Source: Pseudovibrio exalbescens DSM 16456
GTDB taxonomy: Bacteria > Pseudomonadota > Alphaproteobacteria > Rhizobiales > Stappiaceae
Direction of reading: 5' to 3'
NCBI RefSeq assembly: GCF_000422785.1
Contig: NZ_AUGS01000002.1
Location: 248,001-312,000 of the forward strand
Length of the DNA: 64,000 nt
In this document: in pieces, positions 26,216 to 36,775 of the stretch
Layout of the letters: each line of letters begins with the position of its first letter
Numbering within the stretch: the first letter of the stretch is position 1
Position numbers and translations under genes: made by a program
Notes under the pieces: generated by a model
Database searches by the model: none
The model's input: the letters and a program-made list of their open reading frames with translations, nothing else
Told to the model about the DNA's origin: nothing

Positions 26216-29200
26216 ATGTCCGATGCCGCTGCGCTCGCGAAGGAAACACTAATCGACGATACATGTGCTCTTCTCAAGGATGAGGGTGATGCTCTGCCCC
26301 GCTTTGCCTGCGATTTGTTCGCGCACGCGGATGCCGAAGACATCGCCCAATATGACTCTGAAGAGCTGTCGTTGCTGGCCAGTGCGACATGGGCAGACTT
26401 TCAGCAGCACCCACTGGGTACACAGCGGATCGGTGTGTTTGATGTAGCAGGAAAGAGACAAAGCTCGCGCCTGAATAATGTCACTATCGTCGAGATCTTG
26501 AACGATAACATGCCGTTCCTTGTGTCATCGGTCATGGGCCATTTGACAGTAAACGGATATGAGCCTCAGCTTGTGCTTCACCCGCTTTTTGTGGTGGAGC
26601 GGGACGAGCAAGGACAACTTCAAGAGTTTCATGGCACCCATGGACCCAGTGGCCCGTCAGCCCGTCGAGAAAGCCTGATCCATATCCATATTGCGCGGCT
26701 TGATGTTGAAGAACAGCGCCTGGCGTTGGAGGAAGCCCTGAAAAAGGTGCTTCAAGATGTGCGTTGCGCCGTTAAGGACTGGCAGCCCATGCGCGGGCGC
26801 CTTCAGCAAGCGATTGAAGACTATACCAATACCCGAACGCCGTACTCCAAGGCACAACTTGATGAGGCAATCCAGTTTTTGGAGTGGATGGCCGCTGACA
26901 ATTTCACGTTGTTGGGTATGCGGGAGTTCATCTTCGAGGGAGGCGTTGAGCAGGGTGATCTGTCGTTCGTGCAGGGTACCGGCCTTGGTCTGCTTGCTGA
27001 TCCTGAGGTGCGGGTGCTTCGTCGTGGTTCCGAATTTGTCGTAATGACTCCAGAGATACGGGATTTTCTGCTCAATCCTGAACCTCTGATTATCGCCAAG
27101 GCCAATGTGAAGAGCCGTGTTCACCGCCCTGTGCATATGGATTACATCGGCGTTAAGCTGTTCAATGAAGAAGGTGTCCTGACCGGTGAGCTGCGCATTG
27201 TTGGCTTGTTCACCTCCACAGCATACACCCGCTCAACTTCCTCAATTCCATACATCCGCCAAAAGGTGGCGCAGGTTATGAAACTCCATGGCTTCGACCC
27301 CGAAAGCCATAGCGGGCGTGCCTTGCGCAACGTGCTGGAGGAGTATCCCCGTGACGACCTCTTCCAGATTGATCAGGAAACGCTCTACGAGTTTTCCAAA
27401 GCCATTCTGCAGCTAGGGGAGCGCCCGCGCATTCGCGTTCTGTCTCGCCGAGACAAGTTTGACCGGTTTGTATCGATCCTTGCCTTCATTCCACGCGATC
27501 GCTTTACCACAAAGATTCGCCAGCGGGTTGGCGCATACATGGCAGATGTTTTCGACGGGCGGGTGTCTGCCTGGTACATTTCGTATCCGGAAGGGCCGCT
27601 CGTTCGTGTGCACTACATAATAGGTCGTGATAGCGGGGTTACTCCAAACCCTGCGCAAAACGAACTGGAAAATGCCGTTGCTCGGATCATCAGCTCCTGG
27701 GAAGATCAACTCTCGGAAGCCTTGCGGGCCATGCACGAACCAACGACGGCGCGCACCCTGTACCATCGTTTCAATGGCGCTTTTGATGGCAGCTACACCG
27801 CTGTCACCGATCCAGAGACGGCGCTTGAGGATATTCGGTGCCTGGAACAACTGGGCCGACGGCGCCCGCTTTTGATCCGGTTTTATAAACGTGATCCTGA
27901 AAATCTGCAGCAGCTCTCGCTGCGCACCTATCACACGAATAGCCCATTGGCTTTGTCGTCGCGGGTTCCAGTATTGGAAAACATGGGCTTTCAGGTCATT
28001 AACGAGCGGACCTATCGGGTAAATCCTGCTGACTGTGACATGTGTTATCTACACGACACGACGCTCACTGTAGCTGGGGAAACCCGCCATGATTTCCGTG
28101 AAGAGGATATTGAGCGCCTTGGTGCGTTATTTTTGGCTGTATGGAACGGCCTTGCCGAAAGCGACGGATATAACGCACTGGCCCTTAACGCAGGTCTCGC
28201 TTGGCGGGATATTGCTGTATTGCGAGCGCTTTCCAAGTATCTGCGACAAGCTGGTATTCTGTATTCCGAAGATTACATGTGGGGCGCGCTGAACCGCTAT
28301 CCGGCCATTTCGAGGGATCTGGTTGACTACTTCCACACGCGTTTTGACCCCACGATGGATGAGGCAGCACGCGAAAAACAAAGCAGCGAACTGCGGGATC
28401 GCATCGTCACGGCGCTGGATTCAGTTGAAAGCCTCGATGATGACAGAATCATCCGCCGGTTTCAGAATCTGATTGATGGATTGTTGCGTACGAATTTCTA
28501 TCAGTTGGATGATAATGGACTGCCTAAAAGCACGTTTGCGTTCAAGCTGGCACCCCACAAGCTTGAGAGTTTGCCAAAGCCTTTGCCGTATCGTGAGATG
28601 TTCGTGTACAGCCCGCGGGTGGAAGGCGTGCATATGCGATTTGGCACAGTCGCCCGTGGGGGATTGCGATGGTCGGATCGGGCTCAGGATTTCCGCACAG
28701 AGGTTCTGGGTCTCGTCAAAGCCCAGCAAGTCAAAAACGCCGTAATTGTGCCTGTGGGTGCGAAGGGCGGTTTCTTGCCGAAGCAGTTGCCAAAAGCGGG
28801 TAGCAGAGAAGAGATCTTTGCTGAAGGAACTGAGGCCTACAAAATCTTCATAGGGTCGTTGCTTGACCTTACCGATAATCTGGATGGCGATGCCATCGTT
28901 CCACCTACCGAGGTGGTGCGGCACGATTCTGATGATCCGTATCTTGTTGTTGCAGCTGACAAGGGAACGGCAACCTTTTCCGATACCGCCAACGGAATTT
29001 CGCAGGGGCGTGATTTCTGGCTCGGCGATGCATTCGCCTCGGGTGGGTCCGCTGGTTATGATCACAAGAAAATGGGCATTACCGCACGGGGAGCTTGGGA
29101 AGCAGTAAAACGCCATTTCCGCGAAATGGATCGGGATATTCAGCGGGAGCCCTTCACTGCGTGTGGCGTCGGCGACATGTCCGGCGATGTTTTCGGCAAC

Positions 29201-31024
29201 GGAATGTTGCTGTCAAAAGCAACCCGTCTGGTTGCTGCGTTCGACCATCGTGACATCTTCATCGATCCTGATCCGGATCCGGCGGTGAGCTGGGAGGAGC
29301 GCAAACGGCTGTTTGATCTTGGGCGCTCTTCTTGGCAGGACTACGATACCTCCCTGATTTCTGAAGGAGGGGGCGTGTATTCGCGCAAGGCAAAACACAT
29401 CGAATTGTCAGCTCAAGCGCAAGCCCTATTGGGACTGGCTTCTGCAAAATGCTCGCCGCAGGACGTAATGACGGCGATCTTGAAGATGAAAGCTGATTTG
29501 CTTTGGTTTGGTGGTATCGGTACCTATGTGCGGGCCTCCAGTGAAACGAACGCGGATGTGGGAGACCGCGGCAATGATTCCATTCGCGTCGCAGCATCAG
29601 ACTTACAAGTGAAGGTGATTGGTGAAGGGGCCAATCTGGGTATTACCCAAAAAGCGCGTATTGAGTTCGCGCGCGCCGGAGGGCGCTGCAACTCCGATGC
29701 TATCGACAACTCGGCGGGTGTGAATTCGTCGGACATGGAAGTCAACATCAAGATCGCGCTGGGCGCAGCAGTGAAGGCGGGCCTGCTCACCTTGGACGAT
29801 CGAAATGCTCTGCTGGCAGACATGACCGAGGATGTCGCCAATCTGGTTCTGAGAAACAACTACCTTCAGACCTTGTCCATATCACTGTGTCAGCGGCGCG
29901 GTTTGGAAGACACGGGTTATCAAATCCGTATGATGCGTCAGCTCGAAAGGCAGGACTTGCTCGACCGCACTGTCGAGGACCTTCCTGATGACATGACGAT
30001 CGAAGAGCGGATGAAACAAGGCGAAGGTTTGTCTCGTCCTGAGATCGGCGTGCTGTTGGCCTATGCCAAGCTTACTCTCTATGACAAACTCCTGCAGAGT
30101 TCGGTTCCTGATGATGATTATCTGGCAAAGGAACTGTATCGCTACTTCCCGCCCCAGATGAGGGAGGAATACGCCAAGGAGATTGAAGGGCATAGGTTGC
30201 GCCGGGAAATCATCTCGACCATGTTGGCCAATTCCATTATCAATCGGGGCGGCCCAACTTTTGTTATCCGGCTAATGGATCAGGCTGGCGCCACAGAAGC
30301 AGAGATCGCTACGGCGTTTTCGGCGGTTCGTGATGCGTATGGACTGACTGACCTGAATGAACAGATCAACGCACTCGACACTGTTGTTTCCGGCGAGGTT
30401 CAATTGGATCTTTATGAAGCGGTACAGGATCTGGTCCATAGTCAGGTCCTTTGGTTCCTGCGCAATGTCTCCTTTGAAGACGGCATCGAGGCGGCCGTCA
30501 ATCGTTTCCACACTGACGTTGAAAGCCTGTCGCCGCGGCTGGAGGCATTCCTCCCGGACGCAGATGCCAAGTCACTGACTGAAGAGACTGAAAGACTTGT
30601 CATGGCTGGAGTGACGGCGCAGATCGCGGGACGTGTCGCGCGGCTTTCTGCGGAGGTCATGATTCCGGATATCGTGTTGGTGGCGGAAAAAACGGGCCAC
30701 AAAACCGAGGATGTTGCTGCCTGCTTCTTCCAACTGGCTGAAGAGTTCAGTTTCAGCCGCATTGATGAGCTAAGCCGCGATTTCAGCATCCGAGATTACT
30801 ATGACGGTCTGGCGATGGATAGAGCAAGGTCCATCTTGGCTGAAGCCCATCGAACTTTGACTGCGCAGGCGATCGTGCATGCCGGTGGCTTGAACGGGTG
30901 GCTGGCTGACCGGCATGAAAAGGTTCAGCGAACCAAAATGGCTGTTCAGGAAATTTTGGAAAACGATTTGTCTGTTTCCAAGTTTTCTGTTGCCGCCAGC
31001 ATGCTTGCTGAACTGGCAAACTAA
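26216..31024 (+). CDS. NAD-specific glutamate dehydrogenase, large (about 180 kDa) type
   Basis: A protein of about 1602 residues that oxidises glutamate to 2-oxoglutarate, the L_180 class found in proteobacteria. The N-terminal half holds ACT-like regulatory domains; the catalytic core spans roughly residues 700-1250, with GGLRWSDRAQDFRTEVLG followed by KNAVIVPVGAKGGF (substrate Lys near residue 845), and the NAD-binding part has VIGEGANLGITQKARIEFA near 1134. A C-terminal helical region follows. The frame is open from an ATG at 26180, but GAGAGG 8 nt before the ATG at 26216 and the start MSDAAALAKE favour 26216. It is a single gene, ending in a hairpin with a UUCG loop. Confidence 0.95.
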   Translation: MSDAAALAKETLIDDTCALLKDEGDALPRFACDLFAHADAEDIAQYDSEELSLLASATWADFQQHPLGTQRIGVFDVAGKRQSSRLNNVTIVEILNDNMPFLVSSVMGHLTVNGYEPQLVLHPLFVVERDEQGQLQEFHGTHGPSGPSARRESLIHIHIARLDVEEQRLALEEALKKVLQDVRCAVKDWQPMRGRLQQAIEDYTNTRTPYSKAQLDEAIQFLEWMAADNFTLLGMREFIFEGGVEQGDLSFVQGTGLGLLADPEVRVLRRGSEFVVMTPEIRDFLLNPEPLIIAKANVKSRVHRPVHMDYIGVKLFNEEGVLTGELRIVGLFTSTAYTRSTSSIPYIRQKVAQVMKLHGFDPESHSGRALRNVLEEYPRDDLFQIDQETLYEFSKAILQLGERPRIRVLSRRDKFDRFVSILAFIPRDRFTTKIRQRVGAYMADVFDGRVSAWYISYPEGPLVRVHYIIGRDSGVTPNPAQNELENAVARIISSWEDQLSEALRAMHEPTTARTLYHRFNGAFDGSYTAVTDPETALEDIRCLEQLGRRRPLLIRFYKRDPENLQQLSLRTYHTNSPLALSSRVPVLENMGFQVINERTYRVNPADCDMCYLHDTTLTVAGETRHDFREEDIERLGALFLAVWNGLAESDGYNALALNAGLAWRDIAVLRALSKYLRQAGILYSEDYMWGALNRYPAISRDLVDYFHTRFDPTMDEAAREKQSSELRDRIVTALDSVESLDDDRIIRRFQNLIDGLLRTNFYQLDDNGLPKSTFAFKLAPHKLESLPKPLPYREMFVYSPRVEGVHMRFGTVARGGLRWSDRAQDFRTEVLGLVKAQQVKNAVIVPVGAKGGFLPKQLPKAGSREEIFAEGTEAYKIFIGSLLDLTDNLDGDAIVPPTEVVRHDSDDPYLVVAADKGTATFSDTANGISQGRDFWLGDAFASGGSAGYDHKKMGITARGAWEAVKRHFREMDRDIQREPFTACGVGDMSGDVFGNGMLLSKATRLVAAFDHRDIFIDPDPDPAVSWEERKRLFDLGRSSWQDYDTSLISEGGGVYSRKAKHIELSAQAQALLGLASAKCSPQDVMTAILKMKADLLWFGGIGTYVRASSETNADVGDRGNDSIRVAASDLQVKVIGEGANLGITQKARIEFARAGGRCNSDAIDNSAGVNSSDMEVNIKIALGAAVKAGLLTLDDRNALLADMTEDVANLVLRNNYLQTLSISLCQRRGLEDTGYQIRMMRQLERQDLLDRTVEDLPDDMTIEERMKQGEGLSRPEIGVLLAYAKLTLYDKLLQSSVPDDDYLAKELYRYFPPQMREEYAKEIEGHRLRREIISTMLANSIINRGGPTFVIRLMDQAGATEAEIATAFSAVRDAYGLTDLNEQINALDTVVSGEVQLDLYEAVQDLVHSQVLWFLRNVSFEDGIEAAVNRFHTDVESLSPRLEAFLPDADAKSLTEETERLVMAGVTAQIAGRVARLSAEVMIPDIVLVAEKTGHKTEDVAACFFQLAEEFSFSRIDELSRDFSIRDYYDGLAMDRARSILAEAHRTLTAQAIVHAGGLNGWLADRHEKVQRTKMAVQEILENDLSVSKFSVAASMLAELAN

Positions 31025-31028
31025 CTGA

Positions 31029-31052
31029 AAAAGGGCGCTTCGGCGCCCTTGT
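31029..31052 (-). terminator. UUCG-loop terminator between glutamate dehydrogenase and coaA
   Basis: AAGGGCGC (31031-31038) and GCGCCCTT (31043-31050) enclose TTCG. The T run lies on the minus strand after the stem, so it fits best as the terminator of the coaA/his operon; it may also act for the convergent glutamate dehydrogenase gene. Confidence 0.8.
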
Positions 31053-31058
31053 TCCCTA

Positions 31059-32024
31059 TCAAATCTTGCGTAGCGCAACCGATGTGATTTTGTGCTCCGC
31101 GCCTTTGGTAATGATTAGGTCCGCGCGCGGTCGTGTGGGCAAAATGTTGTGTCGCAGGTTTTCCAGATTGATGTTCTGCCACAAGTCCTGCGCAATCTCC
31201 TGCGCCTCGGAATCCGTTACCTTGGAGAACTTGTGAAAGTAGGAGTCTGGATCCTGGAACGCTGTCTCTCGCAAACGCATGAAGCGTTGCAGGTACCAGT
31301 TTTGCAGCGCTCGTTCTTCCGCATCAATGTAGATTGAAAAGTCGAAGAAATCCGAAACGAATGGGACTGCCTTGGCATCCCGCGACAGGTTGGAAGTTTG
31401 CAGGACGTTCAAGCCCTCGACAATCAGAATGTCTGGTTGGTCAATGGTGATCGTTTGCCCTGGAATTACGTCATAAAAGAAGTGGGAATAAATCGGTGCT
31501 TGAACCGACGTTTTGCCGGCTTTGATATCTGTCAGGAATTTGAGCAGGGCCGGACGGTCATAGCTTTCCGGAAAACCTTTACGACGCATGAGGCCCTCGC
31601 GCTCCAACACAGCGTTCGGGTACAAAAAGCCGTCGGTTGTCAGAAGATCCACTTTTGGGCTTGCTGGCCAGCGCCGCATCAATGCCTGAATCAGACGGGC
31701 CGTCGTGGATTTACCCACGGCAACCGAACCAGCAACGCCGATAATGAAAGGCGTTTTGCGCCCATTCGTACCCAAGAAACGTTTGGTGGCACGGTGGAGC
31801 TTCTGTGTCGCTTCAACGTAGTAGGCGAGCAAGCGCGATAACGGCAGATAGATTGTTTCCACCTGATCCATGGAAACATAGTCATTCAAGCTCTGGACGT
31901 TGCGAATATCGTCCGCTGTGAGGGTCATCGGTGTATCCGCACGCAACTTGGCCCATTCAGCCTCCGTGAATACGGAGTAGGGGGACAAGTCCAGCTCGGA
32001 CACATTGGATACGTCGTGTTTCAT
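31059..32024 (-). CDS. coaA: Type I pantothenate kinase
   Basis: Phosphorylates pantothenate, the first and regulated step of coenzyme A synthesis. The 321-residue protein is the normal length for type I. The P-loop GSVAVGKS is at residues 99-106, and the family block [19 protein letters not shown] and [12 protein letters not shown] follow. It is the last gene of the hisB-...-hisE-coaA run on the minus strand, a link conserved in Hyphomicrobiales, and ends in the UUCG-loop terminator. Confidence 0.97.
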   Translation of the reverse strand: MKHDVSNVSELDLSPYSVFTEAEWAKLRADTPMTLTADDIRNVQSLNDYVSMDQVETIYLPLSRLLAYYVEATQKLHRATKRFLGTNGRKTPFIIGVAGSVAVGKSTTARLIQALMRRWPASPKVDLLTTDGFLYPNAVLEREGLMRRKGFPESYDRPALLKFLTDIKAGKTSVQAPIYSHFFYDVIPGQTITIDQPDILIVEGLNVLQTSNLSRDAKAVPFVSDFFDFSIYIDAEERALQNWYLQRFMRLRETAFQDPDSYFHKFSKVTDSEAQEIAQDLWQNINLENLRHNILPTRPRADLIITKGAEHKITSVALRKI

Positions 32025-32065
32025 AGCTGCGTTGCCATTCGATTGGGCGCGCTTGTAACTGCTGA

Positions 32066-32389
32066 CTAATCGCCAGCGCGAGAGGCCTTTTCCTGTAGTC
32101 CCGTCTGCCCGGTGCGGGATTCCAGTGTCGCCATGACATCCGACAGCGGAACATCACTTGCCTTCAAAAGTACCAGCAAGTGATACAAAAGATCGGCAGC
32201 CTCGCCCGTTAGCTCCTGTTTGTCCGGTTTTACCGCGGCTATGGCCGCCTCAACCGCTTCTTCCCCCACCTTTTGGGCGCATTTCGCAACGCCCTTTCCA
32301 ATGAGCTTGCGCGTGTATGAAAGCTCGTCGTCGCTCATAGCGCGCTGCGCCACAATAGCCTCGAGGTCCTCAAGGGTAAATTTAGTCAT
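32066..32389 (-). CDS. hisE: Phosphoribosyl-ATP pyrophosphatase
   Basis: HisE hydrolyses phosphoribosyl-ATP to phosphoribosyl-AMP, step 2 of histidine synthesis. The 107-residue protein has the MazG-like helical motif [13 protein letters not shown] near residues 40-52 and [13 protein letters not shown] near 63-75. The frame is open far upstream, but [16 protein letters not shown] at 32389 is the usual start and the extension has no family resemblance. As in other alphaproteobacteria HisI is a separate gene, not present here. Confidence 0.95.
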   Translation of the reverse strand: MTKFTLEDLEAIVAQRAMSDDELSYTRKLIGKGVAKCAQKVGEEAVEAAIAAVKPDKQELTGEAADLLYHLLVLLKASDVPLSDVMATLESRTGQTGLQEKASRAGD

Positions 32390-32450
32390 AGGGATAGTGC
32401 CCTTTCGGTGGTTTGCACCGGTATCAAGTATACGTGGCCGGTGATCCGTC

Positions 32451-33230
32451 TCAGCTGTCCGTGCGCATTGGAATACCTGCGGCTTCCATGTGCGCCTTGG
32501 CTTCCTGAATGGAGTAGGTTCCGAAGTGGAAAATGGAGGCCGCCAACACTGCTGTCGCATGGCCATCGCGCACACCTTCCACCAAGTGATCAAGGGTTCC
32601 GACGCCGCCTGATGCAATCACCGGCACGCTAACTGCATCCGCAATGGCTCTGGTCAAGGAAATGTTGTAACCAGCTTGTGTGCCATCACGATCCATGGAG
32701 GTTACCAGCAACTCTCCGGCACCAAGTTCCACAGCCTTGCGGGCGAACTCGACCGCATCAATGCCTGTGGGTGTGCGCCCGCCATGGGTGAAGATTTCAA
32801 AGCGCTCATCTTCGCCTTCGGATGAAACGCGCTTGGCATCAATGGAGACTACAATGCATTGACTACCAAATTTTTCTGCCGCTTCGCGGATGAAATCCGG
32901 GTTCTTTACCGCCGCGGTATTGATGGAAACCTTGTCGGCACCGGCATTGAGCAGGCGGCGAATATCCTCTACGGCGCGTACGCCGCCGCCGACAGTGACC
33001 GGCATAAAGCAGGCGGCCGCAGTTCTTTCCACCACATCGTAAATGGTCTCGCGATCATCACTGGAAGCCGTGATATCGAGAAAGGTAAGCTCGTCTGCTC
33101 CCGCCGCATCGTAGGCTTTGGCTGCCTCTACTGGATCCCCAGCGTCAATCAGGTCAACAAAGTTGACACCCTTGACGACGCGGCCGTCTTTGACGTCGAG
33201 GCATGGGATGATGCGTGCTTTCAAGGTCAT
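32451..33230 (-). CDS. hisF: Imidazole glycerol phosphate synthase, cyclase subunit
   Basis: HisF closes the imidazole ring using ammonia from HisH. The 259-residue TIM barrel has both catalytic aspartates: Asp in [18 protein letters not shown] (near residue 13) and Asp in VVSIDAKRV (near 130). Its ATG overlaps the hisA stop codon (ATGA), which couples their translation. Neighbours hisA, hisH and hisE form the histidine operon. Confidence 0.98.
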   Translation of the reverse strand: MTLKARIIPCLDVKDGRVVKGVNFVDLIDAGDPVEAAKAYDAAGADELTFLDITASSDDRETIYDVVERTAAACFMPVTVGGGVRAVEDIRRLLNAGADKVSINTAAVKNPDFIREAAEKFGSQCIVVSIDAKRVSSEGEDERFEIFTHGGRTPTGIDAVEFARKAVELGAGELLVTSMDRDGTQAGYNISLTRAIADAVSVPVIASGGVGTLDHLVEGVRDGHATAVLAASIFHFGTYSIQEAKAHMEAAGIPMRTDS

Positions 33231-33970
33231 GCCAAACCCTCCCGGCTTTTCTTGATCAAGGCGAGCGCTTCAGCAGGTTCCAGACGACCATCATAGAGGG
33301 CTCGGCCGGAAATGGCACCTTCAAGAATATCGCAATCGGGTTGGATCAGTCGTTCAATATCTTCAATGCCAGCCAGGCCGCCTGAGGCAATGACCGGTAT
33401 GGTAACGGCATGGGCCAGTTCGAGGGTTGAAGGAATGTTAAGACCTTTCAACACGCCGTCGCGGTCAATATCGGTGTAGATGAGGGCGGCTACCCCCGCA
33501 TCCTCAAACTGTTTTGCCAGTTCGATGGCGGTCAACTCGGATGTTTCCGCCCAGCCTTCTACCGCCACTTTGCCACCTTTGGCATCAATGCCGACAGCGA
33601 TACGATCAGGGTAGCGCTTGCAGGCTTCGCGCACCAATGCCGGATCACGCAAGGCAACAGTACCCAGAATGACCCGTGCAATACCTTTGTCGAGCCAGCT
33701 TTCGATATGCGCCAGGGTGCGTATTCCGCCCCCCAATTGCACTGGATTTGTCGTGGCGGCGAGAATGCTGTCAACGGCCGCTCCGTTGCGGCTTTCACCG
33801 GCAAAAGCACCATCGAGATCTACGACATGCAACCACTCGAAGCCTTGATCTTGAAAGGCTTTTGCTTGAGCGCCGGGATTATCATTGAATACCGTCGCCT
33901 GATCCATATCGCCAAGTTTCAAGCGAACGCAGTGGCCTTCCTTGAGATCGATTGCGGGAAAAATGATCAT
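33227..33970 (-). CDS. hisA: ProFAR isomerase (phosphoribosylformimino-5-aminoimidazole carboxamide ribotide isomerase)
   Basis: HisA isomerises ProFAR to PRFAR, step 4 of histidine synthesis. The 247-residue TIM barrel starts [17 protein letters not shown] with catalytic Asp8, and the second Asp is in [11 protein letters not shown] near residue 130. The two-fold repeat of the barrel is visible in [10 protein letters not shown] and [10 protein letters not shown]. It overlaps hisF by 4 bp and follows hisH after 43 bp. Confidence 0.98.
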   Translation of the reverse strand: MIIFPAIDLKEGHCVRLKLGDMDQATVFNDNPGAQAKAFQDQGFEWLHVVDLDGAFAGESRNGAAVDSILAATTNPVQLGGGIRTLAHIESWLDKGIARVILGTVALRDPALVREACKRYPDRIAVGIDAKGGKVAVEGWAETSELTAIELAKQFEDAGVAALIYTDIDRDGVLKGLNIPSTLELAHAVTIPVIASGGLAGIEDIERLIQPDCDILEGAISGRALYDGRLEPAEALALIKKSREGLA

Positions 33971-34013
33971 ACCTGTTGTCCTTTGGACCTAAATCTTAAG
34001 GTCGAGGGCCGGT

Positions 34014-34670
34014 TCACGGGGCCCAGCTCAGAAAATTGGAGATCAGTTGCAGCCCCAGTTTCTGGCTCTTTTCCGGGTGAAACTGCGTTCCAATCATGTT
34101 GTCGCGCCCGACCATGGCCGTGAAGGTGCCACCGTAGGAGAAACTCGCCAGACAGTGTGCCGGATTGGATACTGCGAAATGATAGGAATGCACAAAGTAA
34201 GCGTGTTGGCCGTCCGGACCTGTCTTGATGCCGTTCAGCGTTGGGTGCGTTTCCCCATGAACGTCTATTGTATTCCATCCCATATGCGGGATTTTGAGGG
34301 CTGGGTCGTCCAATTCCATCGTGGTGACGTCACCGGGGATCCATCCAAGCCCTTCGCTTGTTTCAAACTCAAGCCCGCGCTGCGCAAGCAGTTGCATCCC
34401 CACGCAGATGCCAAAAAAGGGTCGACCACGGGCAATAACCGCTTCCTGAAGAGCCTCTTCCATTCCCGAAACAGCTTGAAGCCCACGGCGACAGTCGGCA
34501 AACGCACCCACGCCCGGCAGTACGATACGTTCAGCTCGTGCCACAACCTCCGGATCAGAGGTGACGACAATTTCGTCTCGGCGCTCATGACTATGGGCGA
34601 CGTGCTCAAAAGCTTTTGCCGCAGAGCGGAGATTGCCGGATCCATAGTCAATGATTGCGACGCTCATCAA
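34014..34670 (-). CDS. hisH: Imidazole glycerol phosphate synthase, glutamine amidotransferase subunit
   Basis: HisH releases ammonia from glutamine and passes it to HisF. The 218-residue class I amidotransferase has the nucleophile Cys89 in [11 protein letters not shown] and the His/Glu pair in [10 protein letters not shown] near residues 204-208. The start [16 protein letters not shown] has a second Met at residue 2 as an alternative. It lies between the DUF2628 gene and hisA. Confidence 0.98.
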   Translation of the reverse strand: MMSVAIIDYGSGNLRSAAKAFEHVAHSHERRDEIVVTSDPEVVARAERIVLPGVGAFADCRRGLQAVSGMEEALQEAVIARGRPFFGICVGMQLLAQRGLEFETSEGLGWIPGDVTTMELDDPALKIPHMGWNTIDVHGETHPTLNGIKTGPDGQHAYFVHSYHFAVSNPAHCLASFSYGGTFTAMVGRDNMIGTQFHPEKSQKLGLQLISNFLSWAP

Positions 34671-34708
34671 GCGTATTCCTTCTGTACTCAGATAAAAAGG
34701 TGTTCAAG

Positions 34709-35206
34709 CTAGGAGTTCAATGTCAGGCCAACGATGCTTTGCTCGCCGAAACGCGGCGTTATCGGGCTCCTGCGGTTCGTCGCTGTAGCTGGCTCATCTC
34801 CTTGAGAAGTAGGTCTTTCTCGGGGGGATAGCCATTTGTCGAAGAACCGAATTTCGGCTTCGGCCCGGTTATCAGCGCTGATAATGCCAAGCATCTGCCA
34901 GCCTTTGCGCTCAAGCGACCACTGACGCAGGGAGTTACCCTCCAGGGCAAACAAGATCGCAAATGCAAGATATAGCGGCACGGACATTGAGCCCGGCAGC
35001 TGCCCGACGGTGAGCTGCAGTACGGTAACCACCACCAGATAAGCCAGAAACACCCACCACATTCGACGATACAACATCCAGATGAGCGGTATAAGCAGCG
35101 CACCCCAAGACAAACCGTCCCGGACAAATGTTATTCTGCGCGCGCTGGCTTCAGTCAGTGTGTCCGCTGTCACCTCTGGCGGCGCCATCACAATAAAGGT
35201 CGCCAC
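34709..35206 (-). CDS. DUF2628 membrane protein
   Basis: A 165-residue membrane protein of unknown function. After a short N-terminal part come RDGLSWGALLIPLIWMLYRRMWW, the DUF2628 signature, and two to three hydrophobic segments (about residues 33-100), then a soluble C-terminal tail. Proteins of this family are found between hisB and hisH in many Hyphomicrobiales, as here, but no role in histidine synthesis is known. It probably rides on the his transcript. Confidence 0.85.
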   Translation of the reverse strand: MATFIVMAPPEVTADTLTEASARRITFVRDGLSWGALLIPLIWMLYRRMWWVFLAYLVVVTVLQLTVGQLPGSMSVPLYLAFAILFALEGNSLRQWSLERKGWQMLGIISADNRAEAEIRFFDKWLSPRERPTSQGDEPATATNRRSPITPRFGEQSIVGLTLNS

Positions 35207-35230
35207 GTCTAGTTCTCCCCGCTATGGATG

Positions 35231-35824
35231 TCAGCCGCCCAACTGACCCTTGGTGGTCGGCACACGGCCCGACTGCCGCGGATCTTCTTCCATGGCAACA
35301 CGCAGCGTTCGCGCTACGGCCTTGAAGCAAGTTTCCGCTATGTGATGGTTGTTTGTACCGTACAGCGTTGCGATATGCAAAGTGAACCCGGCGTTCATCG
35401 TAAAAGCCCGGAAGAACTCTTCAAACAGTTCCGTGTCGAAATTGCCAACTTTGTCCTTTGTAAACTCTACGTGCCACACAAGGAACGGACGACCGGAAAC
35501 ATCGAGCGCGCATCGGGTCAGCGCCTCGTCCATTGCCAGATGTGTATCGGCGTAGCGTGCGATGCCGCTCATATCGCCGAGGGCTTGTTTGAACGCCTGC
35601 CCCAGCGCGATGCCGACATCCTCAGTGGTGTGATGGTCGTCGATATGGGTGTCGCCGTTGGCGCGAATGGTCATGTCGACCAGCGAGTGACGGGAGAGTT
35701 GCTCCAGCATATGATCGAAGAACCCGACGCCTGTGTTGATGTCGTAGGTTCCTGTTCCGTCAAGGTTGATGGAAACACTGATCTCGGTTTCCTTCGTCTT
35801 GCGCGTGATGCTCGCCTGGCGCAT
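35231..35824 (-). CDS. hisB: Imidazoleglycerol-phosphate dehydratase
   Basis: HisB removes water from imidazole glycerol phosphate, step 6 of histidine synthesis. The 197-residue protein is the single-function form without a phosphatase domain. The duplicated manganese-binding motifs are [14 protein letters not shown] near residues 62-75 and the second half with [17 protein letters not shown] near 158-174. It is the first gene of the minus-strand his operon and is divergent from pyrF. Confidence 0.98.
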   Translation of the reverse strand: MRQASITRKTKETEISVSINLDGTGTYDINTGVGFFDHMLEQLSRHSLVDMTIRANGDTHIDDHHTTEDVGIALGQAFKQALGDMSGIARYADTHLAMDEALTRCALDVSGRPFLVWHVEFTKDKVGNFDTELFEEFFRAFTMNAGFTLHIATLYGTNNHHIAETCFKAVARTLRVAMEEDPRQSGRVPTTKGQLGG

Positions 35825-35948
35825 GGCCCATCCTCAGCTTGTCTGGCAAATAATCTTTGTGAAGTCAGCAAGAGACGCGCCGTTGTAGCAGCCTGTCGGT
35901 GAACTGAAAATAGCTGAATGTGAAAAACACTGTCCCGAGGGTGAGCGG

Positions 35949-36008
35949 ATGCGTTCCAATCGCATGAACACGGGAATAACGGCACTGGCTTTTCGGCGAA
36001 ACCAGTGC
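35949..36008 (+). promoter_or_regulatory. Two successive hairpins in the pyrF leader
   Basis: ATGCG/CGCAT encloses a 7-nt loop (35949-35965). Then GCACTGG (35982-35988) pairs with CCAGTGC (36002-36008), with an inner TTT/AAA helix separated by a 2-nt bulge. They end 45 nt before the pyrF start. There is no T run, so they are not simple terminators; a role in control is inference. Confidence 0.35.
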
Positions 36009-36052
36009 TACGACCACAGCCGTTTATCGATCCCTCAGCCGCGGAGAAACCC

Positions 36053-36772
36053 ATGTCCTTCAAACCAGCTACTGCCAAAGATCGCCTTATTCTCGCGTTG
36101 GATGTGCCGACCGTTGATGAGGCTCGAACCATTATCTCTCAAACGCAGGGCTTGATCGGCACCTACAAGATCGGCATGCAGTTGCAGTTTGCCGGGGGGC
36201 TGGCACTTGCGGAGGAGTTGGCCGCTGAGGGGCACTCCATTTTCCTTGACGTGAAACTGCTCGATATCGACAACACCATTGCCAGTGCCGTCAAGAATGT
36301 CGCCAAGATGGGCGTCAAGTTCATGACATTGCATGCCTATCCTAAAGCTATGCGTGCGGCTGTTGGTGCGCTTCAAGAGGCGGGGAACAAGGATCTTTGT
36401 TTGCTCGGTGTGACCGTTCTGACCTCAATGGATGAAGCGGACCTCAAGGCCGCAGGATACGTGGGGCCTATTGCGGATCTTGTTGTCCAGCGGGCCGCCG
36501 CAGCGGCTGAAACGGGCATGGGCGGTATCGTGTGTTCTCCAGTAGAAGCCGAGAAAATGAGAGCAGCTGTCGGCGACAAGTTGGCAATTATTACTCCGGG
36601 TGTGCGCCCTTCAGGCTCTGATGCTGGCGACCAGAAACGCATTATGACACCTGCTGACGCAATCAGGGCCGGATCGGACTACCTCGTTATAGGCCGCCCA
36701 ATTGTTCAGGCTTCCGACCGGCGCGCGGCAGCGGAGGCGGTATTGAAGGAAGTCGAGGCAGCGGTAAGCTGA
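36053..36772 (+). CDS. pyrF: Orotidine 5'-phosphate decarboxylase
   Basis: PyrF decarboxylates OMP to UMP, the last step of pyrimidine synthesis. The 239-residue TIM barrel has RLILALDVPT near the N-terminus and the catalytic DVKLLDIDNT (Lys and Asp pairs of the DxKxxD motif) near residues 64-73, then GVRPSG and VIGRPI in the phosphate site. The frame opens at 36005, but the ATG at 36053 with GCGGAGA 6 nt upstream is the better start. It is monocistronic and divergent from hisB. Confidence 0.96.
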   Translation: MSFKPATAKDRLILALDVPTVDEARTIISQTQGLIGTYKIGMQLQFAGGLALAEELAAEGHSIFLDVKLLDIDNTIASAVKNVAKMGVKFMTLHAYPKAMRAAVGALQEAGNKDLCLLGVTVLTSMDEADLKAAGYVGPIADLVVQRAAAAAETGMGGIVCSPVEAEKMRAAVGDKLAIITPGVRPSGSDAGDQKRIMTPADAIRAGSDYLVIGRPIVQASDRRAAAEAVLKEVEAAVS

Positions 36773-36775
36773 GAA

